A stretch of DNA of 64,000 nt from Lachnospiraceae bacterium (GTDB lineage Bacteria; Bacillota; Clostridia; Lachnospirales; Lachnospiraceae). Below, in pieces: positions 24,198-34,427 of the stretch; within the stretch, counting starts at the first letter, position 1, and each line of letters opens with the position of its first letter. The notes under the pieces were generated by a model, which did no database searches, was not told where the DNA came from, and worked only from the letters and a program-made list of their open reading frames with translations. The position numbers and the translations under genes are program-made. Location of the stretch: contig SVEL01000003.1 in NCBI GenBank assembly GCA_015057425.1, positions 62,001 to 126,000 on the forward strand, given 5' to 3'.

Positions 24198-25818
24198 GAG
24201 ACTTATTATATTTACTGACAGTGGTGATACACTTGTAGACGAGGGAACACAGAAATTTGATGAAAAGGGTATAGTGACAGAGGCTGAACTTATTCCGGGC
24301 GCAGATAATTTGCTTAAAACACTTCATAAAGATGGCTTTAGAATTGCACTTGTGGCAGACGGTGAAGTAGAGTCATTTGATAATGTGTATAGAGATAATG
24401 GTCTTGGTTACTGTTTTGAAAAACGTATAATTTCTGAGGCTGTAGGTATACAAAAACCGGCTAAAGAGATGTTTGATACTGCCATGAAAGAGATGAATCT
24501 TACAGATGAAGATAAATCCCGAATTATTATGATAGGCAATAATCTGAAGAAAGATATTGCGGGAGCCAACAGATTTGGCATAATATCCGTATGGCTTGAC
24601 TGGTCACCACGGTATTTTCATGAGATTGAAGAGCCGGACTGGCAGCCTGATTACATAGTAAAAACACCGGAAGAACTGTTGGAACTTATATATAACCTTG
24701 AAGATAAGTTGTGCAGTGGAATGAGCTTGCAAAAAAATGAGGCGGAAAGAAAACTTAAACTTATCGCAGATGCCTTTAAGGATATTCTCTATGAAGAGGA
24801 TGAGAAATTTCTTGAAAATATGAAGACCAATAACCTCGCAGGAGATGATATACGTAAGTATCAGTACTGGGAATGGACACAGGGAGTGGGCCTTTTCGGT
24901 TTTTGGAAGATGTTTATGCGTACTGAAAATGAAGAGTACCTTAATATTCTTAAAGACTATTATGACAGGCAGCTTACTATAGGCTTTCCGGCACTAAACG
25001 TCAATACGGTTACACCTTATCTTGCAATGTCTTATCTTGCGGAATATACAAGTGAAGAAAAATATATGAAGCCTTGCATTCAGGCTGCATATGATATCAT
25101 GCACAGCTTTCCGAGAACAGAAGAAGGCGGTTTTCAACATATGACTTCGGATACTTTAAATGAGCAGGAATTGTGGGATGATACATTGTATATGACAGTA
25201 TTATTTTTAGCAAATATGGGTCGAATACTTGATAATGAAGAGATGAAAGCGGAAGTCATGCACCAGTTTAAAATTCACATTAAGTATCTGAGTGATAAAG
25301 ATACAGGTCTTTGGTATCATGGATGGACTTTTAAGGATAAAAATAACTTTGCCGGTGCATTCTGGGCAAGAGGAAACTGTTGGGTAACTATGGCAATTCC
25401 TGAATTTTTAGCTATGTATGAAGGTTATGAATGTGACTGTGAAACTAAAAAACTTCTTACAGATACACTGAACAGACAGGTGGAAAGTTTGAAAAAATAT
25501 CAGGCCCCAAGTGGTATGTGGCATACGCTTATAGATGATGAAACATCTTATGTTGAAGCAAGTGGAACATGTGGTTTTGCTTATGGAATACTTAAAGGTA
25601 TAAAGCTTGGAATATTAGATAAAGAGTATGAGAGCGTGGCATTAAAAGCTCTGAAACCTATCCTTGGTTGTATTTCCGACGGAGGAGTTGTTCATCAGGT
25701 TTCTTACGGAACGCCTATGGGACGAATAACCAGAGATTTTTATAAAAATATAGAACTTAAGCCTATGCCTTACGGACAGGCACTGGCAATGTTATTCCTG
25801 ATGGAATATTTAGGATAA
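24190..25818 (+). CDS. HAD-like domain fused to GH88/GH105 unsaturated uronyl hydrolase
   Basis: 542 residues. Residues 1-200 form a HAD-type domain, but its motifs are altered. Motif I reads TDSGDTL, with Gly in place of the second Asp. Motif IV reads MIGNNLKKDIAGAN, where Asn replaces the usual Asp. Residues about 205-540 form an (alpha/alpha)6 glycosidase of the unsaturated glucuronyl/galacturonyl hydrolase type, with LWDDTLYM carrying the likely catalytic Asp and GAFWARGNCWV. No signal peptide, so it acts on imported oligosaccharides made by a lyase. Start: ATG 24190 with AAAGGAGG. The fusion is uncommon and the HAD part may be non-catalytic. Confidence 0.82.
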   Translation: MSKRLIIFTDSGDTLVDEGTQKFDEKGIVTEAELIPGADNLLKTLHKDGFRIALVADGEVESFDNVYRDNGLGYCFEKRIISEAVGIQKPAKEMFDTAMKEMNLTDEDKSRIIMIGNNLKKDIAGANRFGIISVWLDWSPRYFHEIEEPDWQPDYIVKTPEELLELIYNLEDKLCSGMSLQKNEAERKLKLIADAFKDILYEEDEKFLENMKTNNLAGDDIRKYQYWEWTQGVGLFGFWKMFMRTENEEYLNILKDYYDRQLTIGFPALNVNTVTPYLAMSYLAEYTSEEKYMKPCIQAAYDIMHSFPRTEEGGFQHMTSDTLNEQELWDDTLYMTVLFLANMGRILDNEEMKAEVMHQFKIHIKYLSDKDTGLWYHGWTFKDKNNFAGAFWARGNCWVTMAIPEFLAMYEGYECDCETKKLLTDTLNRQVESLKKYQAPSGMWHTLIDDETSYVEASGTCGFAYGILKGIKLGILDKEYESVALKALKPILGCISDGGVVHQVSYGTPMGRITRDFYKNIELKPMPYGQALAMLFLMEYLG

Positions 25819-25830
25819 TTGGAGGGACAT

Positions 25831-27480
25831 ATGGAGAAGCATTACAAAAAAATGATATATGACACTGAAAACAGAGTGACAAAATCCTTACAGATTCAGA
25901 TGTTAGATGAAAACAGCCCGAAATACGGTGGCTTTTCAGACGCAAATGGCCTTATACATGCTAAGTTTACCATTTACAGAGTTGCATCTATGATTGCGGC
26001 TTATTGTAATGCTGACACTAAGTTCTACCATGATGAAAATGTATATAACAGTATACTTTTGGGACTTATGTACATTAAAAATGTCCAGCATGAAAATGGT
26101 CTTTTTGATTATATTACCTGTAATTTTTATTCGGCACCTGATACGGCTTTTTGTGTGAAAAAGCTGATTCCCTGCTATGAATTTCTTTTAAACAGCAATG
26201 ATGATAAGGAAAAAATCATTTGCAAAAAGGTTGAAGAAATTATAAGAAAGGGTGCAGTGGGCCTTTTGGAAGGCGGCTTTCACACGCCAAATCACAGATG
26301 GGCAATAGCCTCGGTGCTTATGAAGTGCAGCAGGCTTTTTGGCATAGATGAGTTACGATACGAAGCTGACAGATATCTCAATGAAGGAATTGATTGTAAC
26401 GAAGACGGTGAATTTTCGGAAAAGTCAGCAGGTAATTATAACCGCATAAATAATGATGCTATGATTATGCTTTCAGAGGTTATGGGAGATACGTCATATG
26501 ATCAGTATGCTATACGCAATTTACGAATGATGCTTACATATATTGAACCGGATGACAGTATCTTTACGGCCAATTCTACACGATTCGACAAAGACAGGCT
26601 TATATACCCTAAGGATTATTATATGGAATATCTTAAAATGGGTACAAAATATCATATTCCTGAATTTTTGGAAATGTGTAACTCTATTTTTGATATAGTA
26701 GAAAAAAAGAACATAACATCGCCTGATTTTCTCATTTTCTTTATGCTAAATCCTGAATACAGAGTGATTGAATACGACGGCAGTTATCAATTCCCGGATT
26801 ATAATGCTTTTTATAAGAAATCAGGAATTGCAAGAGCAAGAAAAGATTCATTTACTTACACCGTTTTAAATGGGAAATCCAATTTTCTGTATGTACATAA
26901 CGGAACTATGAAGCTTGAGATGAAAGTAGCAGGAAGCTTCTGTGAACATAGGGCTTTTATAAGTGAACATATGGAAAAGATGTCTGACAGTGAGTACCAT
27001 CTCAGTCAGGTGATGAAAGGTTGGTATTATCTGCCTTTTGATGAAAAGCCTGAAACAAGTGACTGGTGGGCTATGGACAATGATGCAAGAAGGAAAAAGT
27101 ACGGACCGTATATGCATATTGATGTATGGGTAAAGGAAGTGCAGGACGGCTTGGATGTAAGAGTGAAAACATCCGGCGTAAATGGCGCACCATGGAGAAT
27201 AGAACTTGCATTTACAGGTGCTGCGGGTATGTACTTAGACGGAGAGAACAAAAAACTTCGCGGAGATGAAGTAATACTTTCAAAGAGCGATGAAATAGAA
27301 TTATATAATGAATCAAACAGTATGATTATAAGCGGATGCTTCAGAGAACATTTTTTTACTGACGGAAAAGAAGACAGTGAGCTTAGAAACAGCGTCGCAT
27401 CAACTGTTTATCTGACTGCATTTACGGAGTTTGACAGAATTATTAAGATAAGAAATAAGAAAGGGGTGGTTAAATGTTAA
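25831..27480 (+). CDS. Putative (alpha/alpha)-toroid polysaccharide-active enzyme
   Basis: 549 residues, cytoplasmic (no signal peptide). The N-terminal 300 residues are helical with repeated aromatic pairs and conserved-looking NHRWAIAS and GNYNRINNDAM. The C-terminal 230 residues look beta-rich (FLYVHNGTMKLEMKV, MHIDVWVKEVQDGLDVRVKT). This toroid plus beta-sandwich plan is that of heparinase-like lyases and some glucuronidases, but I cannot assign a family. It directly follows the GH88/105 fusion and overlaps the regulator gene by 7 bases, so it should act on the same imported glycan. Start: ATG 25831 with GGAGG. Confidence 0.6.
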   Translation: MEKHYKKMIYDTENRVTKSLQIQMLDENSPKYGGFSDANGLIHAKFTIYRVASMIAAYCNADTKFYHDENVYNSILLGLMYIKNVQHENGLFDYITCNFYSAPDTAFCVKKLIPCYEFLLNSNDDKEKIICKKVEEIIRKGAVGLLEGGFHTPNHRWAIASVLMKCSRLFGIDELRYEADRYLNEGIDCNEDGEFSEKSAGNYNRINNDAMIMLSEVMGDTSYDQYAIRNLRMMLTYIEPDDSIFTANSTRFDKDRLIYPKDYYMEYLKMGTKYHIPEFLEMCNSIFDIVEKKNITSPDFLIFFMLNPEYRVIEYDGSYQFPDYNAFYKKSGIARARKDSFTYTVLNGKSNFLYVHNGTMKLEMKVAGSFCEHRAFISEHMEKMSDSEYHLSQVMKGWYYLPFDEKPETSDWWAMDNDARRKKYGPYMHIDVWVKEVQDGLDVRVKTSGVNGAPWRIELAFTGAAGMYLDGENKKLRGDEVILSKSDEIELYNESNSMIISGCFREHFFTDGKEDSELRNSVASTVYLTAFTEFDRIIKIRNKKGVVKC

Positions 27481-29097
27481 AAGTATTTCTTGTAGAAGAT
27501 GAATTTGTAATAAGAGAGGGTATAAAGAAGAAAATAGACTGGACCGGTAATGGATATGAATTCTGCGGAGAAGCTACAGACGGAGAAGTGGCATTTCCCA
27601 TGATACAGAAAATCAAACCGGATATAGTTATAACAGACATTAAAATGCCATTTATGGACGGACTTACATTAAGTAAACTTATAAAGAAAGAACTTCCTGA
27701 TACGGAAATCATCATTCTTACGGGATATGAGAGATTTGATTATGCAAAGGAAGCTATAAATATAGGTGTTGCACAGTATTTATCAAAGCCTATAAACAGC
27801 GAAGAACTTTTGAAGGAAGTTAATGCTACAGCTGTCAGAATCAGGGAAAAGAAACATGAAAAAGAAATACGTGAAAAGTACAGACTTGAAATGGCAGAAA
27901 ATCTTCACAGGGACAGAAGAAAGCTGTTTAAGTATCTTGTATCAGGCAACAAGTCTATGCCTGAACTTCTTGAAATGGCAGAGAACTTAAATATTGACCT
28001 TTCATCTATCTGGTATAACGTAATTCTTTTTGAAACAAAAGAACTTAATCATTCCAATACAGAATATTCTGACAGTATCGTTAAAGCTACACAGAGATTA
28101 AAAACCATAGAAGATGAGTATGGAATTTTGGCATTTGAAGCCCGGGTAGAAGGAAAGGCATATGTTATCAAAGGAGATACGAAGGATGAACTTATCGACA
28201 CTCAGAATGAGTTCGTTGATAAGCTGAAAGAGGTATTGTCTGAGTATGAAGATATAGTTTATTTTGGAGGTATAGGAACACCGGTAAATCGTCTTAGTGA
28301 GCTGAAAGTTTCCTTTGACAATGCGGGACGTGCATTTTCATATCGCCATTTTGTGGGAGCAAACAGATTTGTAAGCAGTGAAAATACGCAGCCGGACGTT
28401 AATATTAAAAAAGAAGAATTTAATATAAGGCAATGTCGATGTAAAACAGATTGACAGGAACAAAGTTAAGGAATTCCTAAGAACGGGTACGACAGAAGAG
28501 GCGGAATACTTTGTTGACGGTTTCTTTGAAAGCCTTACAAGAGGAGCTATGGAATCTAATATTTTCAGACAGTACATAACTATGGACAGCTATTTTGCCG
28601 TTGTTGATTTTGTTCAGGGAATGCAGATATCTAAAGACGAAATCGAACCATTGGATATTAATTCTGATGTACTTAAAAATTATGAAAATACCAGAGACTA
28701 TATAGCAAGAATTATAGAACAGGCTTTGGTGCTCAGAGACAAAGCCGTAAGCAATAAATATGGAGATGTGGTAGACGAAGTTACCAGATATATAGAAGAA
28801 AATTATGCGGAAGAAGAGTTGTCGCTAAACGTAGTTGCAGCTCACGTTAATTTTTCACCGAATCATCTTAGCATGGTGTTCAGCCAGCAGACCGGTCAGA
28901 CATTTATCAAGTATCTGACGGATTACAGAATCGGTAAAGCTAAAGAATTGCTCAGATGTTCCGGAAAAAAGACAAATGTTATAGCCCAGGAAGTCGGATA
29001 TAAGGATGCTCATTATTTTTCATATGTGTTCAGAAAAACACAGGGAGTAACACCTACACAGTACAGAGAGGGAAATGCGACAGAAGGAGAAAGCTAA
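27474..29097 (+). pseudogene. YesN-type AraC response regulator split by a frameshift
   Basis: A receiver domain (VFLVEDEFVIREGIKKKI, phosphoacceptor in DIVITDIKMPFMDG, lysine in LSKPI) runs from 27474 to a premature stop at 28454. The other frame then resumes with GNVDVKQIDRNKVKEFL and ends in a complete AraC HTH pair (NHLSMVFSQQTGQTFIKYLTDYRIGKAKELL, YFSYVFRKTQGVTPTQYR). Removing one base near 28424-28429 joins them into one protein of about 540 residues, the normal size for YesN. Either a real loss-of-function mutation or a sequence error. It pairs with the YesM kinase downstream and presumably controls the transporter. Confidence 0.85.
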
Positions 29098-30558
29098 TTG
29101 AAGAAAATACTTAAGAAGATGTACAAGTCTTCTACACTTACAACTAAAATCAGATATTCATATATTACATTGCTGATTCCGATTTTGTTAGTGACACTTT
29201 TCTGTTTTATTAACTTTTGGTACAGTAACAATAAATACACCGATATGCTTAATTCTGCCGTTATAGCCAGTGAATTCAGCTTGGATTTTAAGAAGGATTT
29301 TGACTATGAAGCTTATCTTCTTATTGTAGAAAATAAATCAGTCGAAGATTCAAAACTTCAGGAAATGTTAGAACAGGCTGAAAAAACTGTGGAAGGCTTA
29401 GAGGCATTTACTGATTCGGAAGACAATGCTAAGAGACTAAACAGCTTAAAAAAATACCTGGAAAATCTTAAGACATATAAGGAAAGAATTGAGAAGAATC
29501 TGGCCAAGGGAAATATGTATGAAACAAATCTGCAGATATGGGAAAACGATATCCAGATTGTGACGTCGTTGTTTGAAGAAGCAACTTATGAGTATATTTA
29601 CTATGAAATTCAGTATATTCAACAGGAAAGAGAAGAATACAGAACATTTTTTACAACGATGGTTACAGTATCAATAGCCGCATTTGCGTTAATTATTGTG
29701 CTTAGTATTATTGTATCTTATTATATACCACAAAGTATCACAAGGCCTATAAGGAAGATAAGTGAAGTTACAGATCAGGTTGCAAAAGGAAATCTTTCCG
29801 TACGTTCGGGTGTGAAAGCCGGTGCAGAGGTTAAAGTGTTGAGCGATTCTGTAAACAGTATGATTGATAAGATAGATGAACTTGTTGAACAGGTTAAGAC
29901 AGAACAGATTCGACTTAGAAAAGCTGAATTTGAACTTTTGCAGGCACAGATAAATCCACATTTTTTGTATAATACACTTGATACTATTGTTTGGCTTGCA
30001 GAAGCAGGAGAAGAGAAGCAGGTTGTAAGCATGGTTGAAAGTCTGTCGGAATTTTTTAGGGCATCTTTGAATCAGGGAAAGGATATTGTGCTTATAGAAG
30101 AAGAAATCAAACATGTACGAAGCTACCTTGAAATACAACAGGTAAGATATCAGGATATTATGGAATATGAAATCGATGTGCCGGAAGAATTAGATAATTA
30201 CCTCATACCTAAGATTACAATTCAGCCGCTGGTAGAAAATGCTTTGTATCATGGAATTAAAAATAAGAGAGGATTAGGTAAGATTAAGATATCCGGTCAT
30301 AAATGTGACGATTATTTTGTGCTTAAGGTAGAAGATAACGGAATAGGTATGACACCACAGCGTTTGGAACAAGTATGTTCAGCTATTGAACTTAAAATAC
30401 CGTCAGAACAGGATATTTACGGACTGTACAATGTAAATGAACGTATACGGTTAAACTTTGGAGAAGAATACGGAATTACCATAAAAAGTGAACATATGGA
30501 AGGTACTTCGGTAGCTATAAAACTTCCATGCACGATAGAAATAAAAAAATCAACCTAA
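29098..30558 (+). CDS. YesM-type sensor histidine kinase
   Basis: 486 residues: membrane segments at about 20-42 and 187-210 flank an extracellular helical sensor. A HAMP domain (about 208-262) follows, and a LytS/YesM-type kinase core has the phosphoacceptor His in QINPHFLYNTLDT (near 285) and ATP-binding IQPLVENALYHGIKN and VEDNGIGM. The probable start is TTG directly after the regulator stop, with GGAG eight bases upstream; an ATG lies 21 bases further in. Such kinases sense carbohydrates and act through a YesN partner, here the frameshifted gene. Confidence 0.88.
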   Translation: MKKILKKMYKSSTLTTKIRYSYITLLIPILLVTLFCFINFWYSNNKYTDMLNSAVIASEFSLDFKKDFDYEAYLLIVENKSVEDSKLQEMLEQAEKTVEGLEAFTDSEDNAKRLNSLKKYLENLKTYKERIEKNLAKGNMYETNLQIWENDIQIVTSLFEEATYEYIYYEIQYIQQEREEYRTFFTTMVTVSIAAFALIIVLSIIVSYYIPQSITRPIRKISEVTDQVAKGNLSVRSGVKAGAEVKVLSDSVNSMIDKIDELVEQVKTEQIRLRKAEFELLQAQINPHFLYNTLDTIVWLAEAGEEKQVVSMVESLSEFFRASLNQGKDIVLIEEEIKHVRSYLEIQQVRYQDIMEYEIDVPEELDNYLIPKITIQPLVENALYHGIKNKRGLGKIKISGHKCDDYFVLKVEDNGIGMTPQRLEQVCSAIELKIPSEQDIYGLYNVNERIRLNFGEEYGITIKSEHMEGTSVAIKLPCTIEIKKST

Positions 30559-30707
30559 ATCATAAAAAAACTAACCTCGAAAAAATAAAAAATAAAAATT
30601 TAAACTTTTCTATTATTAATCTCAATGGATTTTTTTGGTACCTGCTAATATAATTAGGCTACAAGATAAAATTCTTTGTGAAAACAATAAAAGGAGGACA
30701 TTGTGAA

Positions 30708-31685
30708 ATGAAAAAAAGAATTTTTGCACTTGCTTTAGTAGCTTCAATGATTCTTGCAGTTACAGCATGTGGTAAGAAAGAACCTGCAGATGCAGGAAGT
30801 GATTTAATTAAGGTTGGTATTATCAACAACGACCCTAACGAATCAGGTTATCGTACAGCTAACGATAAGAGTATGAAGGAACAGTTTACAAAAGCAAACG
30901 GTTATGAAGCAACATTTAAGTACAGCTTAAAGAATGATGAACAGATCGCTTACGCTCAGAAGATGATTCAGGACGAAGTTGACTATCTTCTTCTTTCAGC
31001 AGCAGATACATCAGGCTGGGATAGTGTTTTAAAGGATGCTAAGGATGCAGGTATCAAAGTTATCTTATTTGACCGTACAGTTGATGCAAGTGAAGACCTT
31101 TATGTAGCATCTGTAGTTTCAGATATGGCTAAAGAAGGTAAGACAGCAGTTGACTGGTTAAAGGGACAGAAACTTTCAGAATACAAGATTATTCACCTTC
31201 AGGGTGTAATGGGTTCAGCAGCTCAGATCGGACGTTCAGGTGCTCTTAATGATGCAGTTACATCAGAAGGATGGACAATGGTTCAGCAGCAGACAGCTGA
31301 ATGGAGTAGCGATAAGGCACAGGAAATCGTTCAGGCTGTTATCGATGCAGGTACAGATTTCAACGTAATTTACGCTGAAAACGACGATATGGCTAAGGGT
31401 GCTGTAGCAGCTCTTGATAAAGCAGGTATTACACACGGTACAGCAGAAGGTGCTAAAGTAGTTGTTATGGGCTTTGACTGCAACAAGTGGGCTCTTGAAG
31501 AATTACTTGCAGGTAACTGGAACTATGATGGTCAGTGTAACCCATTCCAGGCAGGAGATATCCACAAAATTATCCAGAAGCTTGAAAAAGGTGAAACAAT
31601 TGCAGAAAAGACAATAATCTTAGATGAAAAGGGATTTGATGCTGCAACAATCACACAGGCAGATGTTGATAAGTACGGTATCTAA
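30708..31685 (+). CDS. Sugar-binding lipoprotein of ABC transporter (YtfQ-like)
   Basis: 325 residues with a signal peptide and lipobox (LAVTAC), then a periplasmic-binding-protein type I fold. VGIINNDPNESGYRTAN, DYLLLSAADTSGWDSVLKDAKDAGIKVILFDR and LQGVMGSAAQIGRSGAL follow YtfQ, the galactofuranose-binding protein. Start: ATG 30708 with AAAGGAGG about ten bases upstream. The gene is separated from the ATPase by a GC-rich hairpin that would let the binding protein be made in excess. The exact sugar is unknown. Confidence 0.9.
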   Translation: MKKRIFALALVASMILAVTACGKKEPADAGSDLIKVGIINNDPNESGYRTANDKSMKEQFTKANGYEATFKYSLKNDEQIAYAQKMIQDEVDYLLLSAADTSGWDSVLKDAKDAGIKVILFDRTVDASEDLYVASVVSDMAKEGKTAVDWLKGQKLSEYKIIHLQGVMGSAAQIGRSGALNDAVTSEGWTMVQQQTAEWSSDKAQEIVQAVIDAGTDFNVIYAENDDMAKGAVAALDKAGITHGTAEGAKVVVMGFDCNKWALEELLAGNWNYDGQCNPFQAGDIHKIIQKLEKGETIAEKTIILDEKGFDAATITQADVDKYGI

Positions 31686-31716
31686 TTTATAGTAAATTAT
31701 ATAGACTATTAATATG

Positions 31717-31763
31717 GCGCGGCGCGAGCGTAATGAAGATTGTACGCATGCGTCGCGCTTTTT
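31717..31763 (+). terminator. GC-rich attenuating terminator between binding protein and ATPase
   Basis: A long interrupted stem built of GCG/CGC units, including GCGTA/TACGC around ATGAAGATTG and terminal GCGCG/CGCGC, followed by TTTTT. It stands out against AT-rich flanks. Confidence 0.75.
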
Positions 31764-31787
31764 AAAAAAATTAAGGAGATGAAACTG

Positions 31788-33308
31788 GTGAAAGACGATA
31801 GAACTATACTTGAAATGAAAAATATTCATAAAAGCTTTCCCGGAGTCCGTGCGTTGCAGGCAGTAGATTTTTCGTTATGTGAAGGTGAAATTCACGCTCT
31901 TATGGGTGAAAATGGTGCGGGAAAATCTACATTGATTAAAGTTTTGACCGGTGTTTACGAAAAAGATGAGGGTCAGATTTTCCTTAAAGGTCATGAAAAG
32001 GCAGTAGTGATACGTTCTCCTCAGGATGCTCAGAAGTTGGGAATTAGTACAGTGTACCAGGAAATTACACTTTGTCCTAATCTTTCAGTGGCAGAAAATA
32101 TGTACATAGGAAGAACTAAAGGGGCGACTGTCGGATGGAGCAAGATGAATAAGGATGCAGATAAAATCCTTGAATCTTTAGATATTCCGGCAAAAGCAAC
32201 ACAGCAGTTAGCAAGCTGCTCGATTGCTGTTCAACAGATGGTAGCCATTGCCCGTGCAGTGGATATGGACTGTAAAGTATTGATTTTGGATGAACCTACA
32301 TCATCACTTGATGAGCAGGAAGTTCAGAAGTTATTTAAGCTGATGCGTGATTTAAAATCAAGAGGAGTTGGTATCATATTTGTTACTCATTTCCTCGATC
32401 AGGTATACGAAGTATGTGATAAGATTACAGTATTACGAGATGGTCAGCTTGTTGGTGAATTTGAAATTAAGGACCTTCCACGTGTTCAGCTTGTAGCAAA
32501 GATGCTTGGTAAGGAATTTGATGATACATCAGAAATTAAAAATACAGAGCTTGTTTATGGTGGTGATGATGCTTCACAGTGTGTATTTGAAGCAAAAGAC
32601 CTTGCAAGTAATGTAGGCATTAAGCCTTTTGATTTCTATATAAAGAAGGGTGAAGTAAATGGCTTCACAGGTCTTCTTGGTTCGGGACGAAGCGAAAGCG
32701 TCCGAGCAATCTTTGGTGCTGATAAGGTTATCAGCGGTACTGTAAAGAAGAATGGTAAAAACATAAAGATATCGAAACCGCTTGATGCTATGAAGAATGG
32801 TATTGCATATCTTCCGGAAGACCGTAAGAGAGATGGTATCATAGGTGATTTGTCAGTACGTGACAATATTATATTGGCATTGCAGGTACTTAAAGGTTTC
32901 TTCAGACCATTTTCTAAAGCACAGGCAAATAAATTTGCTGATGAATATATTAAACTTTTAGATATAAAAACGGCTTCAAAGGATACGCCTATTAAGTCGC
33001 TTTCCGGTGGTAACCAGCAGAAGGTTATATTGGCACGTTGGTTGCTTACGCATCCGGAATATCTTATACTTGATGAACCGACCCGAGGTATCGATATCGG
33101 TACTAAGACGGAAATTCAGAAACTTGTACTTAAGCTTGCTTCAGAGGGTATGGCAGTTACATTTATTTCATCGGAAACAGATGAAATGGTTCGTACCTGT
33201 TCAAGACTTGTAGTTATGAGAGACCGTAAAGTAGTTGGCGAACTTTCAGGGGAAGATGTAAATCAGAATATGATTATGAGTACTATTGCCGGAGGTGATA
33301 AAGAATGA
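31788..33308 (+). CDS. Sugar ABC transporter ATPase, tandem domains (MglA/YtfR type)
   Basis: 506 residues with two ABC cassettes. The first has Walker A GENGAGKST and LILDEPTSSLD; its signature region is degenerate (LASCSIAVQQM). The second has an atypical P-loop (GLLGSGRSES) and the signature LSGGNQQKVILARWL, as is normal for this family. Start: GTG at 31788 with AAGGAG nine bases upstream; an ATG nearer the site is too close. It energises the two permeases that follow, overlapping the first by four bases. Confidence 0.92.
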   Translation: MKDDRTILEMKNIHKSFPGVRALQAVDFSLCEGEIHALMGENGAGKSTLIKVLTGVYEKDEGQIFLKGHEKAVVIRSPQDAQKLGISTVYQEITLCPNLSVAENMYIGRTKGATVGWSKMNKDADKILESLDIPAKATQQLASCSIAVQQMVAIARAVDMDCKVLILDEPTSSLDEQEVQKLFKLMRDLKSRGVGIIFVTHFLDQVYEVCDKITVLRDGQLVGEFEIKDLPRVQLVAKMLGKEFDDTSEIKNTELVYGGDDASQCVFEAKDLASNVGIKPFDFYIKKGEVNGFTGLLGSGRSESVRAIFGADKVISGTVKKNGKNIKISKPLDAMKNGIAYLPEDRKRDGIIGDLSVRDNIILALQVLKGFFRPFSKAQANKFADEYIKLLDIKTASKDTPIKSLSGGNQQKVILARWLLTHPEYLILDEPTRGIDIGTKTEIQKLVLKLASEGMAVTFISSETDEMVRTCSRLVVMRDRKVVGELSGEDVNQNMIMSTIAGGDKE

Positions 33309-34426
33309 CAGATGTAAAAGTTAAGAAAGAATTTAGTATAGGCGCTTTTATGGGCAGTATATTAAGACATCAGATATTTATTCCGGCAGCTGCATTAGTA
33401 ATATTGTTACTTATTAATTTGGTAGGAGACTTTTTTAAAGATTCATCATTCTTTACAATTTCGCTTCTACACAATTCAGCCGGTAATCCTGTTTTGTCAG
33501 GTAACCTTATATCGGTGTTGGATTTTGGTTCGGAGCTTGCTATTCTTGCAATAGGTATGACTCTTGTTACGGCAGCAACAGGCGGTCAGGATATCAGTGT
33601 CGGTGCGACAATCGCTATCGCAGGTAGTGTTGTTCTCCGTATTGTTTGCGGAGCTGACGGTGTGGCATATTCAGTTTCACCGGGAACACTTATCCTTGCA
33701 TTTGGCGCAGCGTGTGTTGTAGCTATGATATGTGGTGCATTTAACGGTGTGCTCGTAGCGATATTCAGGATACAACCGATGATTGCCACCCTTATACTGT
33801 TTACGGCGGGACGTTCAATTGCATCATGGATTAATGGTGGTGCTCTTCCAAGAGTTAATGCGGAGTCATTTACATATTTTGCAGGATTTATTCCGGGTAT
33901 TCCGATTCCGACACCATTTTTCGTGGCTGTAGGATGCATTATTATAATTGCAATTGTATTAAAGGTTACAAATCTTGGATTATATACACAGGCAGTAGGT
34001 ATTAATGAAAGCTCCTCAAAGCTTAATGGTATCAACCCTGTATCAATTAAGATTCTTTCTTTTGTAATTCTCGGATTATGTGTAGCTGTATGTGGTTTGC
34101 TTAAAGTAAGCCGTGCATCGGGTATTACATATTCTGTTATTGCAAAGGATATTGAAATGGATGCGATTCTTGCAGTTGCTTTAGGCGGTAATGCTTTGAG
34201 CGGAGGTAAGTTCAATATGACAGCATCTATTATGGGTGCATATGTAATTCAGATGCTTACTACAACTCTTTACAGATTTGAAGTTGAACCGGATGCTCTT
34301 CCTGCATATAAGGCTATAGTAGTAATTGTACTTGTTGTAATAAGCGCACCGACAGTTAGAGAAAAAGCTAAATCTCTTTGGACTAAGATGACCAAAGGTC
34401 AGAAGAAAGTAAAGGAGGTTGCTTAA
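33305..34426 (+). CDS. Sugar ABC transporter permease (YtfT-like)
   Basis: 373 residues, about nine to ten hydrophobic segments. The cytoplasmic loop AVGINESSSKLNGINPVSIK and the GGQDISVGATIAIAGSVV segment are typical of BPD-type ribose/galactofuranose permeases. It overlaps the ATPase gene by four bases and is followed one base later by the second permease, which together would form the heterodimeric channel. Confidence 0.9.
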   Translation: MTDVKVKKEFSIGAFMGSILRHQIFIPAAALVILLLINLVGDFFKDSSFFTISLLHNSAGNPVLSGNLISVLDFGSELAILAIGMTLVTAATGGQDISVGATIAIAGSVVLRIVCGADGVAYSVSPGTLILAFGAACVVAMICGAFNGVLVAIFRIQPMIATLILFTAGRSIASWINGGALPRVNAESFTYFAGFIPGIPIPTPFFVAVGCIIIIAIVLKVTNLGLYTQAVGINESSSKLNGINPVSIKILSFVILGLCVAVCGLLKVSRASGITYSVIAKDIEMDAILAVALGGNALSGGKFNMTASIMGAYVIQMLTTTLYRFEVEPDALPAYKAIVVIVLVVISAPTVREKAKSLWTKMTKGQKKVKEVA

Positions 34427-34427
34427 T

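Noticed and set aside
33586-34215. Long minus-strand open frame opposite the permease gene.
   Set aside because: Antisense shadow of a clear permease gene, with no ribosome site or recognisable protein; the same applies to the long minus-strand frames at 21921-22457 and 63074-63664.
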